Assembly: GCA_051891935.1 (NCBI GenBank)
Contig: JBJFFR010000176.1
Coordinates: 1-28,239 of the forward strand
DNA length: 28,239 bases
DNA from: UMGS363 sp051891935
GTDB lineage: Bacteria; Bacillota; Clostridia; Oscillospirales; Ruminococcaceae
Reading direction: 5' to 3'
Below the pieces are notes generated by a model. It saw only the letters and a program-made list of their open reading frames with translations, was not told the origin of the DNA and did not search any database. Positions 13,134 to 20,845 of the stretch are shown here, piece by piece; position 1 is the stretch's first letter, and each line of letters begins with the position of its first letter. The position numbers and the translations under genes were made by a program.

Positions 13134-15100
13134 TGCTTTCGTTTACAAACAAGTCTGCGGAAGAGATGAAGAACCGTATAAAAGCAGAAACCGATATTGA
13201 TATGGATGTTTTCACATTTCATAAGCTTGGGACTGAGATTATAAAAGGCGTTGAAGGTAAAAAGTGTACGGTATATTCTGCACCGATACAGAATTATGTT
13301 AAGCAGAACATAACAAAGCACTTGGCAGATGAAATTTATCTGAAGCTGTTCATTTCGTACTGTATGTCCATGCCGACAAAATCGGCTGACGAGTTTGAAT
13401 TTGAAAGCAAGAAAGAATATGACGAGTACATAAAGAACACTTCGCCCATAACGATAAAAAATGAAGCGGTGAAAAGCTACTGTGAGCTTGAAATTGCCAA
13501 CTTTCTGTACAGCAACGGAATAAACTACACTTACGAAAAGAACTATGAATACGATCTTGCAGATGAAGGTCACAGCGGATACAAGCCTGATTTTTATCTT
13601 GATGATTATGGGATATACATTGAATTTTTTGCGGTGAACAAAGAGGGCAGAGTTCCCGATTGGTTTACTGCGGAGACAGGAAAAACGCCTTCCGAAACGT
13701 ATATTGACGGCATAAAGTGGAAACGAGAAACACACAGGAATTACAACACTACGCTTATCGAGGTGTCTTATGCGGACAAGCAATGCGGAAGGCTGCTTGA
13801 AAATTTGAAAGACAAGCTGCAAAAGCTTGGAGTGAAGTTTTTTCCCAAGTCGGATGTGGAGCTGTGGGAGTGCATAAAGAGGGAGAATAACGCTCTGATC
13901 TCGGGGGTGACAGAATTAATAGGAACTATCATTACTCATGTCAAGTCGAATGGTGAAACTGTCGGTCAGCTTATGGAAAAGAGCATATTCCTGCGATTTG
14001 CGCCGATATTAAAGCTTGCCGAGCCGATATTCAATGATTACACGGAGATGCTGCACAGCACGAATCAGATAGATTTCAATGATATGATAAATCGTGCGGC
14101 TGATTATGTTGCAGACGGGCTTTGTACGCACAGCTACAAGTATGTTATCGTGGACGAATATCAGGATATGTCGGAGGCAAGGTATCACTTGCTGCATGAA
14201 ATGCGCAAAAAGTCGGACTTTGACCTATTCTGCGTAGGTGATGACTGGCAGAGCATATATCGCTTTGCAGGAAGTGACATCAGCTACATACTTGATTTTG
14301 AGAAATACTGGGGAAAGACGGTCGTATCAAAGATCGAGACGACTTATCGCTTCGGTAAACAGCTTATTGACATAAGCGGCAGGTACATAATGAAAAATCC
14401 TGCACAGATAAAGAAGGCTTTGCATAGCAGCACGACGGAGAGCGAATTTCCGATGAGTTTTATTGAGGGGTACAATGACAAGCTGCTTATAAAGTTCATG
14501 GCAGAGAGGGTCAGGGAGCTTGAAAAGGGTGCAACGGTATTCTTTATCGGAAGATACTCGTTTGACAAGGATATGTTCAAGGATTCCGAGTTTGAGCAGC
14601 ACCCAAACAATGCGATAGTGCTGCCCGAACGTCCTGATTTGAAGATGGAGTTCATCACGGCGCATAAGTCGAAGGGTTTGCAGGCTGATCATGTTTTCAT
14701 TCTGAATAATTCGAGCAACGTAAAGGGTTTTCCGAGTAAGATACAAGATGATCCGATAGTTCAGCTGCTTCTCAAAAACAGCGATGCGTACCCATTTGCG
14801 GAGGAGCGCAGGTTATATTATGTTGCTATGACGAGGGCAAGAAAAAAGTTATGGCTGCTTATTCCGCAGAACAATGTTGGGATATTTGCGCAGGAGTTCA
14901 AGGCGGCTTATGGTGACATAGTTAAGAGGTATGAGTTGCAGAAGAAGCTTGCGGAGAACAATTCGAGAGTTTGTCCGTTATGCGGAGGGCAGCTGGTTCG
15001 CCGCAAGGGCAAGTTTGGTGAATTTTATGGGTGCAAGAATTATCGCATTACCGGATGCAGGTATACTTTGAATATTTCGTGGGATAGATCTCCCGTATGA
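13133..15100 (+). CDS. UvrD/HelD-type helicase with nuclease-like insert, missing the Walker A region
   Basis: This 655-residue superfamily 1 helicase has motif Ia (SFTNKSAEEM, at the very start), motif II VDEYQD, motif III GDDWQSIYRFAG, motif V TAHKSKG and motif VI RLYYVAMTRARKK. Motifs Q and I (Walker A), which should precede motif Ia, are absent, so ATP binding is probably lost. Between Ia and II, an insert (about 105-220) with YKPDFYLDDYGIYIEFF resembles a PD-(D/E)xK nuclease. The end carries a topoisomerase-type zinc finger (CPLCGG...GCKNYRITGC). An ATG at 13133 overlaps the previous stop; the frame also opens at TTG 13130. The stop lies inside the terminator hairpin. It is probably a deletion-damaged helicase. 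Confidence 0.75.
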   Translation: MLSFTNKSAEEMKNRIKAETDIDMDVFTFHKLGTEIIKGVEGKKCTVYSAPIQNYVKQNITKHLADEIYLKLFISYCMSMPTKSADEFEFESKKEYDEYIKNTSPITIKNEAVKSYCELEIANFLYSNGINYTYEKNYEYDLADEGHSGYKPDFYLDDYGIYIEFFAVNKEGRVPDWFTAETGKTPSETYIDGIKWKRETHRNYNTTLIEVSYADKQCGRLLENLKDKLQKLGVKFFPKSDVELWECIKRENNALISGVTELIGTIITHVKSNGETVGQLMEKSIFLRFAPILKLAEPIFNDYTEMLHSTNQIDFNDMINRAADYVADGLCTHSYKYVIVDEYQDMSEARYHLLHEMRKKSDFDLFCVGDDWQSIYRFAGSDISYILDFEKYWGKTVVSKIETTYRFGKQLIDISGRYIMKNPAQIKKALHSSTTESEFPMSFIEGYNDKLLIKFMAERVRELEKGATVFFIGRYSFDKDMFKDSEFEQHPNNAIVLPERPDLKMEFITAHKSKGLQADHVFILNNSSNVKGFPSKIQDDPIVQLLLKNSDAYPFAEERRLYYVAMTRARKKLWLLIPQNNVGIFAQEFKAAYGDIVKRYELQKKLAENNSRVCPLCGGQLVRRKGKFGEFYGCKNYRITGCRYTLNISWDRSPV

Positions 15101-15127
15101 AGTTTGGAAGCTTCATACGGGATTTTT
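15090..15127 (+). terminator. Terminator of the helicase operon, second cassette copy
   Basis: TCCCGTATGAAG (15091-15102) pairs perfectly with CTTCATACGGGA (15111-15122), followed by five Ts. It matches 3033-3071. The helicase stop codon (15098-15100) is inside the stem, so this cassette may have been joined to the gene by recombination. Confidence 0.85.
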
Positions 15128-15147
15128 CTGTCCAAAAGTTTGTACAG
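15128..15147. promoter_or_regulatory. Upstream dyad operator, copy 2
   Basis: CTGTCCAAAAGTTTGTACAG is identical to 3073-3092 and nearly palindromic. The following 20 bp are not conserved between the two loci. Confidence 0.7.
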
Positions 15148-15168
15148 CATTTGATGAAATAATAAAAA

Positions 15169-15200
15169 TGACAGCTATTGTCAATTTCATAATGTATAAT
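15169..15200 (+). promoter_or_regulatory. Operator TGACA-N5-TGTCA and -10 box before the LRAT-GTPase operon
   Basis: TGACAGCTATTGTCA (15169-15183) is followed after 11 bp by TATAAT (15195-15200), the same spacing as at 3114-3145, with one base change in the dyad centre. Confidence 0.65.
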
Positions 15201-15206
15201 ATAAGT

Positions 15207-15303
15207 TAAGGTTAGGGATAACGGCGAGGTTTGAAACGGCAGAACACAGTAAATCAACCAAACCGTTTCCGAAAAAACAAAAGAATTCGGAAACGGTTTT
15301 ATT
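15207..15303 (+). ncRNA. Candidate leader attenuator or small RNA
   Basis: RNA from the promoter at 15195 would run about 95 nt and meet a strong terminator hairpin, AACCGTTTCCGA (about 15260-15271) with TCGGAAACGGTT (about 15286-15297), followed by TTATT. An upstream GAAACGG (15233-15239) can instead pair with the CCGTTTC of the terminator stem, giving two mutually exclusive folds. A second promoter just downstream drives the operon, so this may be a separate short RNA or an attenuator. There is no reading frame of note. Confidence 0.5.
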
Positions 15304-15330
15304 GACTGTAACCCAAAGCAGCTGTATAAT
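15302..15330 (+). promoter_or_regulatory. Second promoter of the LRAT-GTPase operon
   Basis: TTGACT (15302-15307) and TATAAT (15325-15330) are 17 bp apart, just after the leader hairpin. The RNA start would be about 35 bp before the ATG at 15373. Confidence 0.8.
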
Positions 15331-15372
15331 AAAAACAAGCTCAGAGCAATAAAGCAAAAAGGAGGACGAAAA

Positions 15373-16701
15373 ATGACGAACGATGAGATCATGCAGTTGT
15401 ATGCCGGCTATGATGAAGATGATGACGACTGCGGTCTTGACGAGTTTCTGGAAAACCTTGAAGATGAATATGAAACCTTTGAAGAGCGTCTGAAACGGTA
15501 TGATATCACTTTGGACGAACTTCGGCGGAAGTATGCGGAGTTTTCCAAATGGTACGGGGAAATGGTCGAGCAAATCGGCGCAGAATGCGGTCAGAAAGCT
15601 ATCGTTTGCAGAGCACTTTGCAGATATATCCGCAAAAACGGATTCGATGATGATATAATGAGATTCTGGTGCGTTTGCGTAAGCGAATGTTATGACAACA
15701 TTTTCCCCGACGGTTACGACAAGGACGAGCAGAGTATTCTGTTCAACTTTCTTGCGCTTGGAAGCAACATTGAGGATTTCATGTACCGCATAAAAAACGA
15801 AGAAGCGGTGAAAAAGGAATTTCGCAGCTTACGGGATAATATCAGCTTCGGTGACGAGCCTTTGGCGGAAATCGACTTTCGGAAGCTTTACCATGAATTC
15901 TCGTTCAGATTTGACATCAACGGATCCGAGCTTGAAGCGAATCTTGAAACGGTGACCTCGGATATATGCCGCTCGCCACAGCTGTACAAAGTTGCTCCGC
16001 TTGTTTACTATGGCGTTATCATGCGTCAGACAAGGAAAATGACCGATACTGAAGGCTATGAGCCGAATTATCGGGCTGTATTTGAAACCAAGGTGCGCTG
16101 CATTGACAAGGACAACGGCAAAAATATTTCCGTTATGAAGTCGCATATTGAAATGTACGTTTTCTTCAAGCAGTTTTTTGAGGGTCAGTTTGACGAGTAT
16201 TTCTGCGACATGGGATTCTCGATGATGAGCAACATATCACAATGCAGTCTTTTCCCGATCAACGGGATAATACGGCCGCTGTTCTATCAGCTGCGTGATG
16301 AAAGCTTCACGGCATTCCCGAACGGATATTATGATAATCCTGTTGCTGTCGGTGCGGACGTTTACGGCGAGGATATTCCGAACTATGAATACTATGATGA
16401 AAAGCTGCCGCCGAAGTGCAGGCTGCTTGGAAAAATTCGTCCGTATATTGCGGAGAATGAACGCTTTTCGGAGGAGTATCTCGACCTTGTTGTGAAAAAT
16501 GAAACGGACAAATGTATGCCTGTGGTTTTGAGCATTTTTAACGGAGCAGGTGTTGAGAGCCGTTTTATCAAGCCCGACCTTATGGACGTTGTTTATGCGG
16601 TCATCATTGACGAATTGCAGAAGCATATCAGCGGCAATATTCATACTGAACTGCTTGAAATGTTAGGTGCTTTTATGAAAGGAGATGCACAATATGAGTG
16701 A
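15373..16701 (+). CDS. Unknown 442-residue protein, first gene of the LRAT-GTPase operon
   Basis: This protein is not recognised. It has an acidic N-terminus (GYDEDDDDCGLDEFLENLED), a short helical region to about residue 75 and a long mixed alpha/beta body without a visible catalytic motif or membrane segment. The acidic head followed by amphipathic helices resembles the heads of the three LRAT-fold proteins here, which may point to a common docking role. An AAAGGAGG site precedes the ATG at 15373. It overlaps the next gene by 8 bp (ATGAGTGA), so the two are translationally coupled. Confidence 0.75.
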   Translation: MTNDEIMQLYAGYDEDDDDCGLDEFLENLEDEYETFEERLKRYDITLDELRRKYAEFSKWYGEMVEQIGAECGQKAIVCRALCRYIRKNGFDDDIMRFWCVCVSECYDNIFPDGYDKDEQSILFNFLALGSNIEDFMYRIKNEEAVKKEFRSLRDNISFGDEPLAEIDFRKLYHEFSFRFDINGSELEANLETVTSDICRSPQLYKVAPLVYYGVIMRQTRKMTDTEGYEPNYRAVFETKVRCIDKDNGKNISVMKSHIEMYVFFKQFFEGQFDEYFCDMGFSMMSNISQCSLFPINGIIRPLFYQLRDESFTAFPNGYYDNPVAVGADVYGEDIPNYEYYDEKLPPKCRLLGKIRPYIAENERFSEEYLDLVVKNETDKCMPVVLSIFNGAGVESRFIKPDLMDVVYAVIIDELQKHISGNIHTELLEMLGAFMKGDAQYE

Positions 16702-17377
16702 TTATGACGATTATGATGATTATGACGAATATGACGAAGAGTGTGAGGACGATTATGATGACGAGGAAAGCTTGAGCGATATTCTTGAAGAGTCAAGCCG
16801 AAGCTGGAATGAGATGTTCGCCGAGTTCAGACAAGAATTTGCGGAGCTTTTCGAGGAGTATGACGAAGTGAGCAGCGATTATGACATTGAGGACGACCCC
16901 GAGCTTATGCAGGAAGAGATAGCAATGCAGAACGTAAGGCTGTTTGCAGGTATGCTTATCAATGCAGGAACATCAATCGGGAACTTTTTGAGTGCGTCAG
17001 CAAAGTTTTCAAGCGGAGAGCTTCCTGCGGTTCATCTGCACAATGAGAGCGAAAAGCAGGTGGAGGACACATACAAGGCAGGCGAACATCTGCGAATTGA
17101 ACGGGGCGTTTACACTCACCACGGCATTTATGTGGGCGGCGGTAAGGTCATACACTATTCGCAGGGCTATGACAGCGTTCCCGAGATTCGGGAGGTCAGC
17201 TTCAAGGAGTTTGCAGGCATAAGCAAGGTCGATATCGTTCCCGAGAGGGACAGTCCGCTGCGGTTTTCAGCCGATGAAGCTGTAAAAAGGGCGTACTCCC
17301 GACTTGGGGAGAGAAATTACAATCTTGTGTATAACAACTGCGAGAATTTTGTGCGGTGGTGCAGGGCAGGATGTTAA
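16694..17377 (+). CDS. LRAT-fold acyltransferase/hydrolase with intact catalytic set
   Basis: LRAT-type enzymes (LRAT, PLAAT and bacterial NlpC/P60-like relatives) use a Cys nucleophile on lipid acyl groups or peptide-type bonds. The 227-residue protein has a very acidic Asp/Tyr-rich head (1-75), a hydrophobic helix (about 80-105, LFAGMLINAGTSIGNFL) that may bind membrane, and the LRAT domain (about 125-225). His143 in HHGIYVG, His154 in VIHYS and Cys216 in NNCENFVRWC match the family triad. The ATG at 16694 follows GGAG and is preferred to one at 16685. It is the only catalytically complete LRAT protein of the three here. Substrate is unknown; a lipid is plausible. Confidence 0.85.
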   Translation: MSDYDDYDDYDEYDEECEDDYDDEESLSDILEESSRSWNEMFAEFRQEFAELFEEYDEVSSDYDIEDDPELMQEEIAMQNVRLFAGMLINAGTSIGNFLSASAKFSSGELPAVHLHNESEKQVEDTYKAGEHLRIERGVYTHHGIYVGGGKVIHYSQGYDSVPEIREVSFKEFAGISKVDIVPERDSPLRFSADEAVKRAYSRLGERNYNLVYNNCENFVRWCRAGC

Positions 17378-17407
17378 AAAACTGAATATCATAGGTATGG
17401 AAATTTG

Positions 17408-17442
17408 TTTCGGCATAGGCATACTTTGAAACTATACCGAAA
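17408..17442. promoter_or_regulatory. Inverted repeat upstream of the GTPase genes
   Basis: TTTCGGCATAG (17408-17418) and CTATACCGAAA (17432-17442) are inverted copies with one mismatch, 13 bp apart. They lie just before weak promoter-like sequence (TTGAAA at 17426, TATATT at 17446, spacing too short to be convincing). It may be an operator for a second transcript or an RNA hairpin. Confidence 0.5.
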
Positions 17443-17478
17443 TGGTATATTACAAGCATAAAACGGAGGTAAAAAGCT

Positions 17479-18495
17479 ATGGAAAACTACAATTCAAACA
17501 CATCGTTCTTTGAAAAAATGGAGAGCGACATCTCAAAAATCGAGGACGAGGGCATCAGAAAGCAGCTTATCAAAAATCTGCTTATGATAAAGGATAAGAA
17601 GATAAACATTCTTATCACGGGCGCAACGGGTTCGGGCAAAAGCTCCACTATCAACGCACTTTTCAATGCGGAGGTCGCAAAGGTAGGCTCGGGTGCAGAC
17701 CCCGAAACGCAGGACATAACCAAGTATGAGCTTGACAACCTTATCCTTTGGGACAGTCCGGGACTTGGTGACGGAAAAGAGGCAGACATTCGCCACTCCA
17801 AGAACATTATCCGCAAGCTGAACGAGCTTGACAGCGAAGGTTCGCCCGTTATTGACCTTGTGCTTGTAATTCTTGACGGAAGCACAAGGGATTACGGAAC
17901 GTCCTACGAGCTTATCAACAAGGTAATTATCCCGAACATGGGCAAGGACAAGGAAAAGCGCATACTTATTGCGATAAATCAGGCAGACGTTGCGATGAAG
18001 GGACGCTACTGGAACTATGAAAAAAACTGTCCCGAGCCGCAGCTTGAAGCGTTCCTTGCGGAAAAGGCCCAGTCGGTAAAGAACCGCATTTTTGAGGCAA
18101 CGGGAGTAAACATAATGCCGATATGTTACAGCGCAGGATACAAGGAAGAGGGTATGCCGCAGGGAAAGCCGTACAACCTTACAAAGCTTTTGATGTTTAT
18201 CGTAAAATACACTCCTGCGGAAAAGCGTCTTGCGTATTTTGACAACATCAACAAGGATAATTCTATGTGGGAAAGTGATGATGGTTTGGAGGACTACAAG
18301 GAAGAGGTGCGCTCGTCCTTTAAGGAAAGCTTTATGAGCTGCGTTACGAGCGGAGTTGAGATCGGCGGCGAGATCGGTTCGATATTCGGACACGGCGGCG
18401 AGGTTGTCGGAAAAATCGTCGGCGGCGCAGTCGGCGGAGTTATCGGTTTTATCGGCGGTATTTTCAGCGGAATAGGCTCTTTGCTCGGACTTTGA
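17479..18495 (+). CDS. Era/YfjP-like GTPase with glycine-zipper membrane tail
   Basis: This 338-residue GTPase belongs to the Era-like group related to YfjP/YeeP. Motifs are G1 GATGSGKSS (48-56), probable G2 threonine in PETQD (75-79), G3 DSPG (92-95) and G4 NQAD (167-170, the group's variant of NKxD). After a helical linker, residues about 290-338 form a glycine zipper (GGEIGSIFGHGGEVVGKIVG, then GGAVGGVIGFIGGIF), likely a membrane hairpin or membrane-packing helix. CGGAGG precedes the ATG at 17479. It is followed 1 bp later by a second GTPase. A membrane-remodelling or membrane-sensing role with the LRAT enzyme is inferred. Confidence 0.88.
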   Translation: MENYNSNTSFFEKMESDISKIEDEGIRKQLIKNLLMIKDKKINILITGATGSGKSSTINALFNAEVAKVGSGADPETQDITKYELDNLILWDSPGLGDGKEADIRHSKNIIRKLNELDSEGSPVIDLVLVILDGSTRDYGTSYELINKVIIPNMGKDKEKRILIAINQADVAMKGRYWNYEKNCPEPQLEAFLAEKAQSVKNRIFEATGVNIMPICYSAGYKEEGMPQGKPYNLTKLLMFIVKYTPAEKRLAYFDNINKDNSMWESDDGLEDYKEEVRSSFKESFMSCVTSGVEIGGEIGSIFGHGGEVVGKIVGGAVGGVIGFIGGIFSGIGSLLGL

Positions 18496-18496
18496 T

Positions 18497-19192
18497 ATGG
18501 AAATGGACTATTCTTGCTATCGTGCGGAGGAGTTTGAACGATGCACCGACCGTTTGGGTATAACTCCTTTGGATATACTTTTTGCAGGTGCTACGGGTGC
18601 AGGAAAATCCACTACGCTCAACGCTTTGCTTGGCGGTGGGAAAGCTGTTGTCGGTAAAGGCACAGACCCCGAAACGGTTGAAGTTTCTCACTACAAATTC
18701 GGTGAAAATGTTCGCTTCTGGGATACTCCGGGTTTGGGTGACAGTCCCGAAAAGGACAAGCGGCATATCGAAAAGCTTGATGCAATACTATCGGAGCAAT
18801 ACGGTCAATCCAATAAATTCGGCTTTATTGATATGGCGGTGGTGATAATTGACGGCTCTGTAAGGGATATGAACACGGCGGTCGGAGTTATCGAGCTTTT
18901 GAAAAAGCATCTTGATGATGACAGGATAATTATTGCGGTAAATCAGGCTGATTTTGCGATGAAAGGCTTGCATTGGGACTATGCAAAGAATCAGCCTGAC
19001 GGAACGCTTGTGGAGTTTCTGAACATCAAGGTTCGGTCGGTACAGCGCAGGCTTTCCGAGAGCGTTGGCGGTAAAATCAATTTGCCCGTTTGTTATTCTG
19101 CGGAGTATGGGTACAACATAACGGGGTTGATTGATATGATTATTGAGCATTTGCCTGAAAAAAGGCGTACAAAATCAAGGAAAAGAGGTTAA
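18497..19192 (+). CDS. Second Era/YfjP-like GTPase, without membrane tail
   Basis: This 231-residue GTPase is related to the one before it. It has G1 GATGAGKST (31-39), G2 region DPETVEV (57-63), G3 DTPG (76-79) and G4 NQAD (149-152), and ends in a basic tail (KRRTKSRKRG) instead of a glycine zipper. The start at 18497 lies 1 bp after the preceding stop with only a weak ribosome binding site, so translation is probably coupled; an ATG at 18503 is an alternative. Tandem related GTPases, one membrane-anchored and one soluble, could form a heteromeric pair, as in some GTPase systems; this is not proven. Confidence 0.85.
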   Translation: MEMDYSCYRAEEFERCTDRLGITPLDILFAGATGAGKSTTLNALLGGGKAVVGKGTDPETVEVSHYKFGENVRFWDTPGLGDSPEKDKRHIEKLDAILSEQYGQSNKFGFIDMAVVIIDGSVRDMNTAVGVIELLKKHLDDDRIIIAVNQADFAMKGLHWDYAKNQPDGTLVEFLNIKVRSVQRRLSESVGGKINLPVCYSAEYGYNITGLIDMIIEHLPEKRRTKSRKRG

Positions 19193-19196
19193 AGCT

Positions 19197-19733
19197 ATGC
19201 ATGAAAAGATAAATGGTGAATGGATACTTCGTTCTTCCGAGCCACTGCCGAACGAGCTTGAAAAACTCAAGAGGGTATACATAATTTTTGCGGTGTGCTT
19301 GGTTGTTGGGTTTATTTTCGGTGTACAGTTTCTAATTACCGTAGGCGCAATGGGACTTGCTGTGTGGTTTATGTTTGACTGTATGTGGTCAAAGACGAAG
19401 CTGCTTGAACTTCGAAATGAGCGGTTTCGTTTTGTATCTGGTGTTAGCAGCGAGGAATTGTTTGAAAAATTACAGTCGGCGCTGATTTCGAGATACGGTG
19501 CAAGTATGCGGATAGAAAAGTATGGTGTTGGCTCGGAAGGCGTTGTCGGGGTTACTTATGACAACATAATTTACGAGATCTACATCAACAACGATTCGAC
19601 ATTCAGGATCCGCTGGGGAAAATCCCTCGGAAGGGCGATGGCGCCGTCTGTTAGTTACAGCGATTACAAGAAGGCTATTGTTGCGATGGGGATGATTGGT
19701 TATGAGATCCAGAAGGCGTTTGGGGTGAAGTGA
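19197..19733 (+). CDS. Two-helix membrane protein, last gene of the LRAT-GTPase operon
   Basis: This 178-residue protein has a short cytoplasmic-type head, two adjacent transmembrane helices (about 27-62: IIFAVCLVVGFIFGV and TVGAMGLAVWFMF) and a soluble C-terminal domain of about 110 residues that I do not recognise (RMAPSVSY-like beta pattern near the end). The ATG at 19197 follows AAGAGG; an upstream in-frame start at 19143 lies within the previous gene and lacks a site. It starts 4 bp after the second GTPase gene and is followed by a strong terminator, so it belongs to the operon. It may anchor the GTPases to the membrane. Confidence 0.75.
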   Translation: MHEKINGEWILRSSEPLPNELEKLKRVYIIFAVCLVVGFIFGVQFLITVGAMGLAVWFMFDCMWSKTKLLELRNERFRFVSGVSSEELFEKLQSALISRYGASMRIEKYGVGSEGVVGVTYDNIIYEIYINNDSTFRIRWGKSLGRAMAPSVSYSDYKKAIVAMGMIGYEIQKAFGVK

Positions 19734-19776
19734 GAATCCTTGACAAATTTAAAAACTGAATGATATTAAGAAAATA

Positions 19777-19820
19777 CGCCCTGCAAACAGCGAAAACAGC
19801 GTTGTTTGCAGGGCGGTTTT
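19777..19820 (+). terminator. Terminator of the LRAT-GTPase operon
   Basis: CGCCCTGCAAACA (19777-19789) pairs perfectly with TGTTTGCAGGGCG (19803-19815), followed by GTTTT. Confidence 0.9.
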
Positions 19821-19985
19821 GTGAAGAAAATTAAGCATACTATCTTCGTGTAATATGCTTATTTTTTCTGCTCACTATCATCAGTCGCGACGGAAATGCA
19901 TTGACAGCACTTTCTGCTATGTCGCCGCCGATTCTGTCCATCAGTTCGGCTATATGGATAATATTCATACTATTCGTACACATAA

Positions 19986-20327
19986 CGGAGTATCGGAAAA
20001 AGATATTATATATCAAGCCTGAATCCCGACATTGAGTTGTTTTCATATGCTGTCAGAGGACATTGGTCGATAGAATCAATGCATTGGCAGCTTGATGTTA
20101 CGTTCAAATAAGATCAGAATCATACGCTGAATAAAACAGCTGCGGAAAATCAGAATATTATTCGCAAATGGTGCGTTACTGTGTTGAAACAGGCTGTTTT
20201 TATGAATGGAAAAGTCAAGTCGATGAGGCAAAAACGTATGGTTGTTTCTTTCAGTCCGGTTAAATACCTTGATTATGTGCTTTCTCTCTGATCGGTTACA
20301 AAACGGTTACAATATATCCGATTTAGG
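19986..20327 (+). pseudogene. ISAs1-family transposase remnant (C-terminal part)
   Basis: In one frame the DNA encodes KRYYISSLNPDIELFSYAVR and GHWSIESMHWQLDVTFK, the classic C-terminal signature of ISAs1-type DDE transposases, including the region of the last acidic residue. A stop codon interrupts it after LDVTFK, then the frame continues (TAAENQNIIRKW...) to a TAG at 20325. The N-terminal two thirds are absent and upstream sequence is degenerate. It marks past transposition at the island's right side. 19821-19985 holds no gene I can support. Confidence 0.8.
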
Positions 20328-20431
20328 AGAGGATAAATTTTCATGCGTATGGTCTGACTATCTCACAACATTTGGTTGATTTTAAAAAGTTTTTCTGCTA
20401 TAATGATAAGTATAAAGTTGAGAAATATTAG

Positions 20432-20587
20432 CTCGACATATCGGAATTTGTTTCAATGCGTAATGCGTAATTCGTAATGCGTAATTATTGTGGCGCAAAC
20501 GATGTAATACGCTTTTATGGAATAGTATCTCAAATTACGCATTACGCATTACGAATTACGCATTAAATAAAATTCCTATTTATCGAG
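20432..20587. repeat. GCGTAAT-rich long hairpin element
   Basis: The inner arms at 20455-20486 and 20533-20564 are inverted copies (30 of 32 bases) made of repeated GCGTAAT/TTCGTAAT units. The outer flanks also pair (CTCGACATATCGGAATTT against AAATTCCTATTTATCGAG, imperfect). It looks like a non-autonomous mobile hairpin of about 156 bp. There is no coding content. Confidence 0.75.
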
Positions 20588-20618
20588 GAGTGTGAGCAAA
20601 AACTTACGCTCCTTTTTT
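20587..20618 (+). terminator. Hairpin terminator next to the GCGTAAT element
   Basis: GGAGTGTGAG (20587-20596) pairs with CTTACGCTCC (20603-20612, two mismatches), followed by six Ts. No plus-strand gene directly precedes it. Confidence 0.55.
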
Positions 20619-20724
20619 GCATTACTATAATCATTACGCCCTTGCGTGCAAATATGAAGAAGCAATGCGTAGTATTGACAAGTATTTCCAAAGGAGAAAT
20701 ACAGATAAGAAAGCCGCAATTACA

Positions 20725-20779
20725 GAAAAAAATAAACGCCGAATAACAAAACCAAATGTGATCTTGTTATTCGGCGTTT
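20725..20779. terminator. Bidirectional terminator of the SDR gene
   Basis: AAACGCCGAATAACAA (20734-20749) pairs perfectly with TTGTTATTCGGCGTTT (20764-20779). On the minus strand, the direction of the SDR gene, it is followed by seven Ts. Confidence 0.85.
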
Positions 20780-20845
20780 TAATTCGTTTTGCTTGGTTAA
20801 GCATTATCAATGCATAAGTAAAGATCGCGATTTTTCAATGAAAAA

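Noticed and set aside
13082..13822. 246-residue minus-strand open frame
   Set aside because: Antisense to the helicase gene, with no ribosome binding site or recognisable motif.
17426..17451. TTGAAA/TATATT promoter before the first GTPase
   Set aside because: The spacing is 14 bp, too short for a normal SigA promoter, so only the inverted repeat was reported.
19840..20046. 68-residue minus-strand frame
   Set aside because: It overlaps the ISAs1 remnant, which has a recognisable protein signature on the other strand.
20617..20817. 66-residue plus-strand frame
   Set aside because: It begins at the end of a terminator and includes the SDR terminator hairpin; no ribosome binding site or domain.
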